40,191 bases of DNA from Pseudomonadota bacterium (GTDB lineage: Bacteria; Pseudomonadota; Gammaproteobacteria; Magnimaribacterales; D2472): assembly GCA_028404565.1 (NCBI GenBank), contig JAOOBR010000010.1, positions 1 to 40,191 on the forward strand, given 5' to 3'. The notes below the pieces were generated by a model, which saw only the letters and a list, made by a program, of their open reading frames with translations, did not search any database and was not told where the DNA came from. The number at the start of each line of letters is the position of its first letter. Positions within the stretch are counted from its first letter, which is position 1. Shown piece after piece: positions 25,281-34,120 of the stretch. Both the position numbers and the translations under genes were made by a program.

Positions 25281-26900
25281 CTACATATAGTGCTCTTTAT
25301 ATTCTTCCCTTAAATCAATCTTTTTCACCTTTCCTGTAGCGCCTATTGGCAATTCTTTTAAGAAGACTACCTGATCAGGAAGTTGCCATTTTTCAAACTT
25401 CTTTAGCATTAATTCATCTAATTCTTCTCTATTAATTTCATTACCAGAATTAGAAACAACAAATAAAAGTGGTCTTTCATCCCATTTTGGATGAGGAATG
25501 CCAACAACTGCTGTTTGCATTACGTCTGGATGACTTGCTACAGCGTTTTCGACATCGATTGAACTAATCCATTCGCCACCTGATTTAATGACATCTTTTT
25601 CTCTATCAACAATAGACATATATCCATCTGGATCTATTGAAGATATGTCACCCGTATCAAACCAGCCATCTTTATCTACAGCATCCTCCTCAGCTTTAAA
25701 ATATTTTTTAATAATCCAAGGGCCTCTTACTAATAAGCTTCCTGATGCCTTACCATCATTTGGAAGAGTGTTACCATCAGAATCTACTATCTTCATTTCT
25801 ACACCAAAAACAGGTTTACCTGCTTTAACTTGAATTGCATACTTTTCATCATCAGACATTTCCTCCATTTCTGGGGTTGGGAAATTTGTTGTTCCAAGAG
25901 GACTCATCTCAGTCATACCCCATCCTTGAAGAACGGTTACTCCATGAACTTGATCAAACTCTTTTATCATTGCTACTGTTACTGCTGAACCTCCTATTAC
26001 AGTACTATTCATTGATTCAAGGACAACATTATTTTCTCTACAATACCCCAACAGTTGCATCCAAACTGTTGGTACCCCAAAGGCAAGTGTTACCTTTTCC
26101 TCCTTGCACATTTCATAGAGAGATTCACCATCCATTGCCATTCCAGGCATTACAATTTTAAGTCCATAAATTGCACCATAGTATGGAACTCCCCATGCCA
26201 TAACGTGGAACATAGGAACAACCATTAAAACAGAGTCATCTCCTTCAATTTTTAAAGCCTTTGGTCCAGCCGCTGAAATTGCGTGAAGAATAGTAGATTT
26301 ATGTGAATATAAAACTCCTTTTGGATTTCCTGTTGTACCCGATGTATAGCAAAGTCCACAAGCTGCATTATCAGGAAGGTCTGGCCAGACAAAATTTTCA
26401 TCACCATCTTCAATATATTCTTCATATGACAAACAATTTTTGAGAGAAGTCTCAGGCATCTCATCTTTATTGCAAAAGACAATATATTTCTCAACAGTGC
26501 TAAGGTTTTCTTGAAGCGCCTCTAGGATAGGAACAAAAGGTGCCTCAACAAAGATTACTTTATCTTCAGCATGATTAATTATGTAAACTGCCTGCTCAGG
26601 ATGTAATCTAAAATTCAAAGTATGAACAACTGCGCCCATTCCTGAAACACCATAATATGCCTCAAGATGCCTATATGTGTTTAGAGCAAGAGTAGCGATG
26701 ACATCTCCTTGTTTATAACCATCTTGAGAAAGTTTTGAAGCTAACTTCCTTGATCTAACACATACCTCTTTGTAGTTAGTCCTATGGACTTCACCACTTA
26801 CTAATTTACTTACTACTTCAGACTCAGGATAAATATCTGCAGCATACTCTATAATGCTTGCAACATTTGGTTTCCAGTCTTGCATATCTCCTAATAACAT
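25281..26900 (-). CDS. AMP-binding acyl-CoA ligase, DmdB/FadD-like
   Basis: Adenylate-forming enzyme (539 residues from the ATG at 26900, with strong Shine-Dalgarno GGGAGGA). P-loop [11 protein letters not shown] at 185-195; the A5-like [12 protein letters not shown] and the A7-A8 [36 protein letters not shown] follow in order, and the catalytic Lys region is ATGKVKK near the end. The N-terminal pattern [18 protein letters not shown] resembles the methylmercaptopropionate-CoA ligase DmdB and related short/medium-chain ligases; this is recalled, not searched. An upstream in-frame start at 26984 would overlap the DUF1330 gene and is unlikely. Neighbours: MaoC hydratase and DUF1330 protein. Confidence 0.88.
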   Translation of the reverse strand: MLLGDMQDWKPNVASIIEYAADIYPESEVVSKLVSGEVHRTNYKEVCVRSRKLASKLSQDGYKQGDVIATLALNTYRHLEAYYGVSGMGAVVHTLNFRLHPEQAVYIINHAEDKVIFVEAPFVPILEALQENLSTVEKYIVFCNKDEMPETSLKNCLSYEEYIEDGDENFVWPDLPDNAACGLCYTSGTTGNPKGVLYSHKSTILHAISAAGPKALKIEGDDSVLMVVPMFHVMAWGVPYYGAIYGLKIVMPGMAMDGESLYEMCKEEKVTLAFGVPTVWMQLLGYCRENNVVLESMNSTVIGGSAVTVAMIKEFDQVHGVTVLQGWGMTEMSPLGTTNFPTPEMEEMSDDEKYAIQVKAGKPVFGVEMKIVDSDGNTLPNDGKASGSLLVRGPWIIKKYFKAEEDAVDKDGWFDTGDISSIDPDGYMSIVDREKDVIKSGGEWISSIDVENAVASHPDVMQTAVVGIPHPKWDERPLLFVVSNSGNEINREELDELMLKKFEKWQLPDQVVFLKELPIGATGKVKKIDLREEYKEHYM

Positions 26901-26913
26901 AATTATTCCTCCC

Positions 26914-27228
26914 TTAATTTCTTGGTGGTTGTCCTTTAACTTTAAAAATTGAAATGGTATCAGTGCCCTCTCTTCTAAAAGCACTTAATTCTTGGTATTC
27001 GACACTGCTGTACCATTGATCGGCTAAGTTTTCATTTGGAAAAGAAAAAATTATAACTCTGCCAGAAACTTCAGAACTTCCTTCAAGTTGACCAATATTA
27101 TCGTCAAAAGTAATGAACTTGCCTTCATATTTCTTTAATATCGGAAAGAATCCTTTTTCATATTTTTTATAAGTATCAGGATCTTGGATTACGATATTTG
27201 CTACAACATATACTGGAACTTCACTCAT
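26914..27228 (-). CDS. DUF1330 domain protein
   Basis: A 104-residue soluble ferredoxin-like (dimeric alpha-beta barrel) protein of the DUF1330 family. Recognised by VYVVANIVIQDPDTYKKYEKG at the start, LEGSSEVSGRVIIFSFPN in the middle and WYSSVEYQELSAFRREG toward the end. The family has no settled function. It is the first gene of the three-gene group with the acyl-CoA ligase and MaoC hydratase. A 17-bp palindrome lies upstream (27249-27265). Confidence 0.85.
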   Translation of the reverse strand: MSEVPVYVVANIVIQDPDTYKKYEKGFFPILKKYEGKFITFDDNIGQLEGSSEVSGRVIIFSFPNENLADQWYSSVEYQELSAFRREGTDTISIFKVKGQPPRN

Positions 27229-27248
27229 ATTTCTTAAAATCTAAATTA

Positions 27249-27265
27249 AATATTAACCTAATATT
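27249..27265. repeat. 17-bp palindrome before the acyl-CoA operon, possible operator
   Basis: AATATTA and TAATATT are perfect 7-bp arms around ACC. The site lies in the 55-bp gap between the GH84 stop and the DUF1330 start, about 20 bases upstream of that start. It may bind a dimeric regulator, but A-T-only arms are weak evidence. Confidence 0.35.
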
Positions 27266-27283
27266 CTTATAATAAAAATATCT

Positions 27284-28327
27284 TTATTGTTTAATACGAA
27301 AGCGCTTTTTTAAACCATTTATTTCATGGTTATCTGTTTCATTAAAAATTTGGTTGAGTTGATGGAGGTATGGATAAAAAAACTTTTTTATTTTTCCATT
27401 CCAGTTCCAGAGGAGGAAATCTAGATCTTTTTTTTCATCATCTGTAAAACTCGATGAAATGTTTATTTTAAAAAAATGACTTAAATTAATGAGTTCTTTA
27501 GGAAAGCCTCTATCTTTTAGAATATCATCTAGCATTATTTGTTTTTCCTTTAATGCATTGTCTAATATTTCAATAGCAATAAGATCTATTAACTCTATAC
27601 CAGACGCATTTAAGAGAAACCCAGATACTTTTTCATAATCTTTAGGAAAAAAGCTATCAAAATTTTGCATAACAATTTTAGGAACACAATAGTCTTTTGC
27701 AAAAGTATTATCCCAAATTATTAAGTCTCTATCCTTACGAAACAACTCTTTCCAACTATCAATATTATTTTCAGAATAATTGGATGTTATAACTTGATTT
27801 CCTGTCCAAAAGAAAGGAATACTTGTATCAACTTTATCTAATTCTGCTAAATAAGAATTATTAGAATTTTCAACCATGTATTTACAATACTGTGACGGCA
27901 CACAAGAAAAATTAATATTTGGAAACTTTTCTAAGCAAAGTTCAAGCACTTCTTTATGAAGAGAGAATTGCTCTTTTTCCTTAGGAATATCATCAAAAAG
28001 AATACAGAAATTTTCAATAGAAAGTTCCTTAAAGATGCCTATTTTTCTTTCTAAATGTTCAAAATCTTTTAACTCCAAAGATGCGCCTGGAGAAATGCCA
28101 AAGATAATATCAATTCCAGCACTATCTGCATTAGACTTGAATTTTTTAAAATCTTCTATCCAATCAATTGGATAATCATCTTTCCATCTAACTCTATGAT
28201 AAGGATCCTCTTTCGGGCAATAAAAATAAGTGTTGCATCCGACCTGATGAAGTTTTGATATTATAGAATCTCTCTCTTTCCAAGATAGTTCAACACCATA
28301 ATAGCCTTCAATATAGCCTGTTATCAT
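27284..28327 (-). CDS. GH84 family beta-N-acetylglucosaminidase (OGA-like), no signal peptide
   Basis: Glycoside hydrolase of the O-GlcNAcase/hyaluronidase-like family GH84. From the ATG at 28327 it has 347 residues. Motifs in order: GYIEGYYGVELSWKERD (4-20), YFYCPKEDPYHRVRW (34-48), GISPG (77-81), the catalytic Asp pair in ILFDDI (D112, D113), then FFWTGNQVITS and IIWDNTFAKDY, which match the OGA substrate-binding loops. No signal peptide or membrane helix is seen, so it should be cytoplasmic. The ATG overlaps the moeB stop as ATGA, tying it to the hemA-prfA-prmC-moeB operon; a TTG at 28345 is less likely. Substrate unknown; GlcNAc is expected from the family. Confidence 0.88.
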   Translation of the reverse strand: MITGYIEGYYGVELSWKERDSIISKLHQVGCNTYFYCPKEDPYHRVRWKDDYPIDWIEDFKKFKSNADSAGIDIIFGISPGASLELKDFEHLERKIGIFKELSIENFCILFDDIPKEKEQFSLHKEVLELCLEKFPNINFSCVPSQYCKYMVENSNNSYLAELDKVDTSIPFFWTGNQVITSNYSENNIDSWKELFRKDRDLIIWDNTFAKDYCVPKIVMQNFDSFFPKDYEKVSGFLLNASGIELIDLIAIEILDNALKEKQIMLDDILKDRGFPKELINLSHFFKINISSSFTDDEKKDLDFLLWNWNGKIKKFFYPYLHQLNQIFNETDNHEINGLKKRFRIKQ

Positions 28328-29061
28328 CCTTTGTTTTCTCCACAAATCTTACACGATACATCTTTTTTAAGTTTTGGCTGAGAAATACTAAGATCAGATA
28401 AATTTATCCGCATTACCGAACTCCTAAACGCATTATCAGCAATTATTTTTAGAGCAATTGAAGCCATAAAAGATCCAATTATGCCTAGCACTGAAGGTGT
28501 AATACCAGAGTTTTGGCAGGTATTTTCATTTAAGTCATAGTTTCTTGGGAATAGGCACTCATAGCAAGGTGAATCTTCTTTAAAGTTAAAAGCAGCAACA
28601 ATTCCTAGCATCCCCTCTGCTGCTCCAGATATTAAGGGTTTTTTATGCTCATGACACACATCATTAGAGATATATCTTGTTTGGAAATTATCAGATGCAT
28701 CAAAAATCAAATCATGATGTTCAATTAATTCGAATAGATCTTTTTCCTCAAGGAATTTATTTATTGATTTAATATCAATAAATTCGTACTCATTCTTAAA
28801 TTTCTCTTTCAAGACTTCTGCTTTTCTTTTATTAAGATCGCTTGCATTAAAATGGTATTGTCTGTGAAGATTTGATAGCTCTACCTTGTCACCATCAGCA
28901 ATTGAAATATTTCCAAAACCTGTCGAAACTAAATAGGTGAGTAGCGGATGAGCAATGCCACCTCCTCCGATTACAAGACAATTTGTATCAAAGATCTTTT
29001 TTTGTAATTTCTCGGAGAAATTATCTATAAGTAACTGTTTTTCAAAAAAATCTAAATTCAT
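28324..29061 (-). CDS. moeB: MoeB/ThiF-family adenylyltransferase
   Basis: E1-like enzyme that adenylates the C-terminal Gly of a sulfur-carrier protein (MoaD for molybdopterin or ThiS for thiamine). The 245 residues have the nucleotide loop GGGGIAHPLL, DGDKVELSNLHRQYHF and DASDNFQTRY, the catalytic-type Cys in NENTCQNSG, and zinc pairs CYEC and CKIC. The order hemA-prfA-prmC-moeB is known in Pseudomonas, which favours MoeB. ThiF cannot be excluded without knowing which carrier exists. It is coupled to prmC before and GH84 after by 4-bp overlaps. Confidence 0.85.
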   Translation of the reverse strand: MNLDFFEKQLLIDNFSEKLQKKIFDTNCLVIGGGGIAHPLLTYLVSTGFGNISIADGDKVELSNLHRQYHFNASDLNKRKAEVLKEKFKNEYEFIDIKSINKFLEEKDLFELIEHHDLIFDASDNFQTRYISNDVCHEHKKPLISGAAEGMLGIVAAFNFKEDSPCYECLFPRNYDLNENTCQNSGITPSVLGIIGSFMASIALKIIADNAFRSSVMRINLSDLSISQPKLKKDVSCKICGENKG

Positions 29062-29840
29062 TTTTGTGCCAATATCACTCTATCATTTCCTGATAAATCT
29101 TTTATCTTTCTAATTAATTTTAAATCATTTTTATAAATAATTTTCTCAACATGCTCGCTTTGATCAAAGCCATGCTCTAGTAGCAGTAATCCATCTTTCT
29201 TGAGTAATTGTTTAGCTTGTTTAGAAATAATTTCGAAAGCTTCTAGACCGTGTAATTCAGAAACAAGGGCTAGTAATGGCTCATGCTTTAGATCTGCTAG
29301 GTGAGAATCATCTTTATCAATATATGGAGGGTTAGAAATTATGCAGTCGATAGAATTTTCTTGAAAACATGAAGCCCAGTTTGATTGGATTAAAAAGAAA
29401 TTTTTTTTCATGTAAGTTAGATCATTCTTTCTTGCAACCAGAATAGCTTCTTCAGAAATATCTACACCAAATACAATGAAACTCTCATTTAACATTGCTA
29501 AAGAAATGCCAATGCATCCTGATCCTGTTCCAAGATCACATAGAATTGAGCCATCAGATAAATTTAAACTTTTTATGGTATCCACAAGAACTTCTGTTTC
29601 AGGTCTTGGTATGAGAACTCTTTGATCTACAAAATATTTTCTTCCGTAAAAATCAGAGTTTCCAATTAAGTAATCCCTCGGATATCCTTCTTCTAAAGAT
29701 TTAGCAACATTTTCTATTTTATTGATTTGACTTTGAGTAAATTTAGATGAATCTTTAAATTTTTCTTTTATGTAGAAATTTATGTCCCTTTTAGTCTCAA
29801 AGCTTAATTTAGAAAGATCAATACCTTTTTCAGACTTCAT
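29058..29840 (-). CDS. prmC: Release-factor glutamine N5-methyltransferase PrmC
   Basis: Methylates the Gln of the GGQ motif in RF1 and RF2, using SAM. The 260 residues have an N-terminal helical domain (to about 75), VLIPRPETEVLVD, the SAM loop ILCDLGTGSGCIGISLA, and the catalytic NPPYI (about 170) within DCIISNPPYIDKDD. It is coupled to prfA, whose product is its substrate, by a 4-bp overlap. The order prfA-prmC is widespread. Confidence 0.97.
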   Translation of the reverse strand: MKSEKGIDLSKLSFETKRDINFYIKEKFKDSSKFTQSQINKIENVAKSLEEGYPRDYLIGNSDFYGRKYFVDQRVLIPRPETEVLVDTIKSLNLSDGSILCDLGTGSGCIGISLAMLNESFIVFGVDISEEAILVARKNDLTYMKKNFFLIQSNWASCFQENSIDCIISNPPYIDKDDSHLADLKHEPLLALVSELHGLEAFEIISKQAKQLLKKDGLLLLEHGFDQSEHVEKIIYKNDLKLIRKIKDLSGNDRVILAQK

Positions 29841-30928
29841 TTATTATCTAATTCAAGCTGAGCAAGCATTTCTAGCTGATTTTCTGCTATTAAGGCATCG
29901 CTTATAGATCTTATATCTCCATCCATTACTTGATCAAGATTATGCTGGGTAAGTTTAATTCTATGGTCAGTAACTCTTCCTTGAGGAAAATTATAAGTTC
30001 TAATTTTTTCACTTCTATCGCCTGAGCCTACAAGGATCTTCCTCTCAGAAGCTATTTCAGCTTGCTGATTTTCTTCCTCCTGTTTTTTTAACTTGGCGCT
30101 TAAGAGGGATAATGCTTTTGTCTTATTTTTGTGCTGCGACCTATCATCTTGACACTCTACAACCAAACCACTTGGAAGATGAGTAATTCTTACAGCTGAG
30201 TCAGTTTTATTAACATGTTGACCCCCTGCTCCAGACGCTCTGAAAGTATCTACTCTTATTTCTGATTTATCTATCTCTATATCATCTATTTCTTCTGCCT
30301 CAGGAAGGACAGCAACGGTACATGTTGATGTGTGGACTCTACCTTGTGATTCAGTTTCAGGAACTCTTTGAACCCGATGAACTCCCGATTCAAATTTAAG
30401 TGTTTTGTAGACTAGCTTTCCTGATATTTTTGCAATTATTTCTTTAAAGCCTCCATGCTCTGCATCTTTCTGGGAAATAATTTCAATAATCCATTTTTCC
30501 CTTTCTGCTAGCCTAGAGTACATCCTAAATAAGTTACCTGAAAAAATCCCAGCTTCATCTCCTCCTGCTCCCGCTCTGATTTCTAAAAAAGCTGATCTTT
30601 CATCATCCTCATCAACTGGTAAAAGCATTAACTTTAGTTCTCCAAGGATTTCATTCATTGAGTTTTCTGTTTCTTCAACCTCTATTTGAGCCAATTCTTT
30701 AATTTCATTTTCATCAGACTTTGAAAGACTTATTGCTTGTGTATTTTCATCGAGAACCTTTAGATACTTGGAATAAAGATCAACAATAGGTTGAATATGC
30801 GAAAACTCTTTATTTAATGAAATTAAATCATCTTGATTTAAAGTTGAGGATTCCTCAATTAATTGTTTTTCAATTTCTGAAAGGCGTTCTGAGAGTTTTA
30901 TTAGCTTTGCCTCAATAGAATCTTGCAT
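29837..30928 (-). CDS. prfA: Peptide chain release factor 1
   Basis: Recognises UAA and UAG and triggers hydrolysis of the peptidyl-tRNA ester. The 363 residues include the GGQ motif in SGAGGQHVNKTDSAVRITH (Gln methylated by PrmC), the anticodon-like region RVQRVPETESQGRVHTSTC, and EIRAGAGGDEAGIF upstream of it. Full length. It overlaps hemA and prmC, so hemA-prfA-prmC-moeB-GH84 reads as one operon. Confidence 0.98.
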   Translation of the reverse strand: MQDSIEAKLIKLSERLSEIEKQLIEESSTLNQDDLISLNKEFSHIQPIVDLYSKYLKVLDENTQAISLSKSDENEIKELAQIEVEETENSMNEILGELKLMLLPVDEDDERSAFLEIRAGAGGDEAGIFSGNLFRMYSRLAEREKWIIEIISQKDAEHGGFKEIIAKISGKLVYKTLKFESGVHRVQRVPETESQGRVHTSTCTVAVLPEAEEIDDIEIDKSEIRVDTFRASGAGGQHVNKTDSAVRITHLPSGLVVECQDDRSQHKNKTKALSLLSAKLKKQEEENQQAEIASERKILVGSGDRSEKIRTYNFPQGRVTDHRIKLTQHNLDQVMDGDIRSISDALIAENQLEMLAQLELDNK

Positions 30929-32157
30929 TATTTATAATTAGAAATTATTGAAATAAGTTTTTGACCATCGATAAGTTCAATTTTTTTTCTAAGCTTTTCT
31001 GATAATTGAATATTGTTTGCATTTTCAACAAGAGTTAAAAACTCTAAATTTATGTCGTTGTCATTAGAAAGTTCAAATACTCTTTTATCATCTATTGATT
31101 TGAGAAGTTTTAATATCTCAAAAGCAAATTTATCATCTTCTATCTTTGAATTAATAGTTTTATGTGATTTTAAGGCTTGATATTTGATGATCTCTTTTCC
31201 TCTTCCAGCTTCAACCAATCTTTCTTCAAGATTATCTTGAGAAATCTTTTCGATATCATCAATTGAAAACAAGTAAACCAGTTCTAAATCTTCTATTTCT
31301 GGCTCAACATTCCTAGGAACAGCCAAATCTATTATCATCATTGGTTTGTTTCCTCTATTTTTAAATGCATTTTCAACTGCTCCTTTACCAATAATTGGTG
31401 TAAGACTTGATGCAGAGCAAATAATAATATCAGCATTAATAATCTCTCTATGTACTAGATTTAGAGGCATCGGAATTATAGAAAAATCTTCAGATATCTT
31501 TATTTCTTTTATAGTTCTATTTATAGCAGAAATAGACCTCAAGCCTTTTTCAAAGAGGTTTTTAATTATAGATTTTGCTAAATCTCCTCCACCAATTACA
31601 AGGACTTCCTTGTTTTCAGGATTCTCAAATATTTCCTTTACGAGGTTGAATGATAAGCCACTCACAGATAACGGATTTATACCTATCTTTGTTTCAGTTC
31701 TTACTTTTTTTGTAATTTCAAAAACTTTTTCAACATAAATCATAAGTTCTTTCCCAACAATCCTAAAAGCTTTGGCTGAGTTATATGCGTTTTTAAATTG
31801 TCCAAATATTTCTTGCTCCCCAACCACTTGAGAGTCTATGCCGCAACAAACTCTACACATATGCTCAAATGCTTTTAAACCTTCATAAATATAAAAGTTT
31901 TTATCAGGTATATCAGAAATATTAAGAGCCTCCTTAGTTAGCTTTAGGACATCATCTTCTATTCCCTTGTCTCCATAGAAATATATTTCAGTCCTATTAC
32001 ATGTAGAAAGGCCAAAAAAACCAGAAATCTTTTTATCTAATTTTGAAATTAGAAAATCATTTAGATAAACAAGATTTGAGTCATCAACGATAAATCTTTC
32101 TCTATCCGAAACCTTTGAGGTCTTATGGTTTATTCCAACTAGGTGAATTTCTTGCAT
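30928..32157 (-). CDS. hemA: Glutamyl-tRNA reductase
   Basis: First step of C5-pathway heme synthesis: NADPH-dependent reduction of Glu-tRNA to glutamate-1-semialdehyde. The 409 residues contain the nucleophilic Cys in LSTCNRTEIYFY (about 48-59), the signature GIDSQVVGEQEIFGQ (about 96-110) and the NADPH-binding loop EVLVIGGGDLAKSII. C-terminal dimerisation helices follow. It is divergent from ispE; the gap contains a small palindrome and an ispE promoter. The usual lolB neighbour is absent. Confidence 0.97.
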   Translation of the reverse strand: MQEIHLVGINHKTSKVSDRERFIVDDSNLVYLNDFLISKLDKKISGFFGLSTCNRTEIYFYGDKGIEDDVLKLTKEALNISDIPDKNFYIYEGLKAFEHMCRVCCGIDSQVVGEQEIFGQFKNAYNSAKAFRIVGKELMIYVEKVFEITKKVRTETKIGINPLSVSGLSFNLVKEIFENPENKEVLVIGGGDLAKSIIKNLFEKGLRSISAINRTIKEIKISEDFSIIPMPLNLVHREIINADIIICSASSLTPIIGKGAVENAFKNRGNKPMMIIDLAVPRNVEPEIEDLELVYLFSIDDIEKISQDNLEERLVEAGRGKEIIKYQALKSHKTINSKIEDDKFAFEILKLLKSIDDKRVFELSNDNDINLEFLTLVENANNIQLSEKLRKKIELIDGQKLISIISNYK

Positions 32158-32173
32158 TATTTAAGTTAAGTAT

Positions 32174-32187
32174 TTAGCTGTAGCTAA
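32174..32187. repeat. Small palindrome TTAGCT-GT-AGCTAA in the hemA/ispE gap
   Basis: Perfect 6-bp arms around two bases, in the 123-bp divergent gap, 17 bases upstream of the hemA ATG. Too short to be more than a possible regulatory site for hemA. Confidence 0.3.
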
Positions 32188-32220
32188 AAATTGACTGATT
32201 AGAAAGATTTTTTTTCATTT

Positions 32221-32249
32221 TTGATCAAAACTATGGATGTTATTATACA
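32221..32249 (+). promoter_or_regulatory. Candidate sigma70 promoter of ispE
   Basis: TTGATC (32221-32226), 17-bp spacer, TATACA (32244-32249). The predicted start leaves a leader of about 25 bases before the ispE ATG at 32281. Confidence 0.5.
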
Positions 32250-32280
32250 ACTTATCTAGTAAAGAAAAAAATTGAAGCAA

Positions 32281-33070
32281 AATGAAGTTTTTATCTCCTG
32301 CAAAGTTAAATCTTAACTTGAGAGTTATTTCAAAAAGAATTGATGGTTATCATAATTTAGAAACCACCTTTCACTTTATAGACCTATTCGATGAGATTAC
32401 TTTCGAGAAAAGCAATGAATCTTTCAATATTAGCTGTGATGGTTTAGAGATAGAGCCTGAAAATAATTTAATTTTCAAATCATTCAATGCAATCAAAGAA
32501 TATTATGAAGTAGATGAAGGTATTCAGATTCATTTAAAAAAGAATATCCCAGTTGGTGCTGGGCTTGGAGGTGGAAGCTCTAATGCAGCAACAACTCTAA
32601 TTGCATTAAACAAAATTTGGGGTCTTGATTTGTCTAGGGAAGAGTTAGCTAAGATTGGGAAGCCTTTAGGGGCAGATATTCCTATATTCATATACGGTAA
32701 AAATGCTATTGCAACAGGAATTGGTGACATTTTTTTAGATGTTGAATTTAGAAAAAATAAATTCTTACTTATTTGTCCAAATATCGAAGTTTCAACTGGT
32801 GAAATGTTCAGGAAACTTAAAATTGATAAATTAAGTCCCAAACATCAAAATTCATTCCTAGATACTCTACTAAGAGAAAATAAAAGCATTGAAAAATTTT
32901 ATGCTAGCAATATAAATGATTATGATTTGAAGCTATCTGGAACTGGTTCAACGCTCTTTATAGAGTATGACAAAAAAGATGATTTAAAAAAAATATTACA
33001 AAAAATTCCAAAAAATTGGAGATTCTTTTTCTGTGAAGGATTACAATACTCACCATTGACAGGAGTTTAA
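32281..33070 (+). CDS. ispE: 4-diphosphocytidyl-2-C-methyl-D-erythritol kinase
   Basis: GHMP kinase of the MEP isoprenoid pathway, phosphorylating the 2-hydroxyl of CDP-ME. The 262 residues begin with AKLNLNLRVISKRIDGYH (about residues 6-23), the ATP loop IPVGAGLGGGSSNAAT (about 89-104), GADIPIFIYGKNA and the C-terminal KLSGTGSTLFI-like stretch. Slightly shorter than E. coli IspE (283). First in ispE-tRNA-Gln-prs-rplY-pth-ychF, all on the plus strand. Because of window-frame rounding the first base could be given as 32281 or 32282; the ATG begins at 32281 or 32282. Confidence 0.95.
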
Positions 33071-33075
33071 AGAGA

Positions 33076-33150
33076 TGGGGTGTGGCCAAGCGGTAAGGCA
33101 ACGGGTTTTGATCCCGTCATGCGTAGGTTCGAATCCTACCACCCCAGCCA
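33076..33150 (+). tRNA. tRNA-Gln (anticodon TTG)
   Basis: The acceptor arms TGGGGTG and CACCCCA pair fully. Anticodon stem ACGGG/CCCGT holds loop TTTTGAT with anticodon TTG. The T-arm is GTAGG-TTCGAAT-CCTAC. The discriminator is G and CCA is encoded. It sits between ispE and prs, as in other gammaproteobacteria, and is probably cotranscribed with them. Confidence 0.97.
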
Positions 33151-33157
33151 AATAAAT

Positions 33158-34111
33158 ATGAGTAATGGAACAATAGATATCTTTTCAGGGTCATCTTGTA
33201 TTGATCTATCAGATGAAGTCGCAAAACTTTTAAATAATGAGCTTTCTTCCATTGAATTGGGAACCTTTTCAGATGGTGAAATTCAAGTAGAAATTAATGA
33301 GAATGTTAGAGGTCATGATACCTTTATAATTCAGTCCACCTGCTTTCCAGCTGATAAACATCTTATGGAACTAATGTTACTAGCTGATGCCCTAAAGAGA
33401 TCTTCTGCTTCTAAGATCACTGCGGTTGTTCCATATTTTGGGTATGCTAGACAAGACCGAAGAGTTAGATCTTCAAGAGTCCCAATTAGTGCAAAAGTTG
33501 TATCTGATATGTTTAGTTCTGTTGGTATTAATAGAGTTCTAACTCTAGACCTTCACTCTGAAACAATCCAAGGTTTTTTCGATATGCCTGCTGATAATGT
33601 TTATGCAACAAAACTAATGGTTGAAGATATATCCAAGCATTATTCTAAAGATAATTTAGTTATTGTCTCGCCAGATGTAGGTGGGGTTGTCAGATCAAGA
33701 GCGTTAGCAAAATATCTAGATGGTCTTGATCTTGCAATTATAGATAAGCGAAGAGATGTGGCTAATGAGTCAGAAGTAATGAACATAATTGGTGATGTTG
33801 ATGGAAAAGAATGTATTGTTCCTGATGACATCATCGATACAGCAGGAACATTATGCAATGCGGCCAAGGCTTTAAAAGATGCTGGGGCAAGTAAAGTAAG
33901 TGCATATATAACTCATCCTGTTTTGTCAGGTCCAGCTATTGAAAGAATAAGTAATTCTGAGATTGATGAACTTGTTGTAACTAATTCGATTCCTCTTACC
34001 CAAGATGGTCAAAAATGCAGTAAAATACGCGTCATATCGATCGCACCAATAATATCAGAGTGTATTAAGAGGCTTTCTAATGAGGAATCCTTGAGTGCGG
34101 TTTTTTTATAA
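33158..34111 (+). CDS. prs: Ribose-phosphate pyrophosphokinase
   Basis: Makes PRPP from ribose-5-phosphate and ATP for nucleotide, His and Trp synthesis. The true start is the ATG at 33158, just after tRNA-Gln; longer frames would run through the tRNA. The 317 residues include [16 protein letters not shown], the signature [50 protein letters not shown] and the PRPP loop [15 protein letters not shown], where Pro replaces the usual Val before DD. Confidence 0.97.
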   Translation: MSNGTIDIFSGSSCIDLSDEVAKLLNNELSSIELGTFSDGEIQVEINENVRGHDTFIIQSTCFPADKHLMELMLLADALKRSSASKITAVVPYFGYARQDRRVRSSRVPISAKVVSDMFSSVGINRVLTLDLHSETIQGFFDMPADNVYATKLMVEDISKHYSKDNLVIVSPDVGGVVRSRALAKYLDGLDLAIIDKRRDVANESEVMNIIGDVDGKECIVPDDIIDTAGTLCNAAKALKDAGASKVSAYITHPVLSGPAIERISNSEIDELVVTNSIPLTQDGQKCSKIRVISIAPIISECIKRLSNEESLSAVFL

Positions 34112-34120
34112 GAGGTTTTT

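Noticed and set aside
31346..31738. 130-residue plus-strand frame inside hemA
   Set aside because: Antisense shadow; hemA motifs are complete on the minus strand.
33080..33157. Longer N-terminus of prs
   Set aside because: It would be translated through tRNA-Gln; the ATG at 33158 gives the normal protein start.
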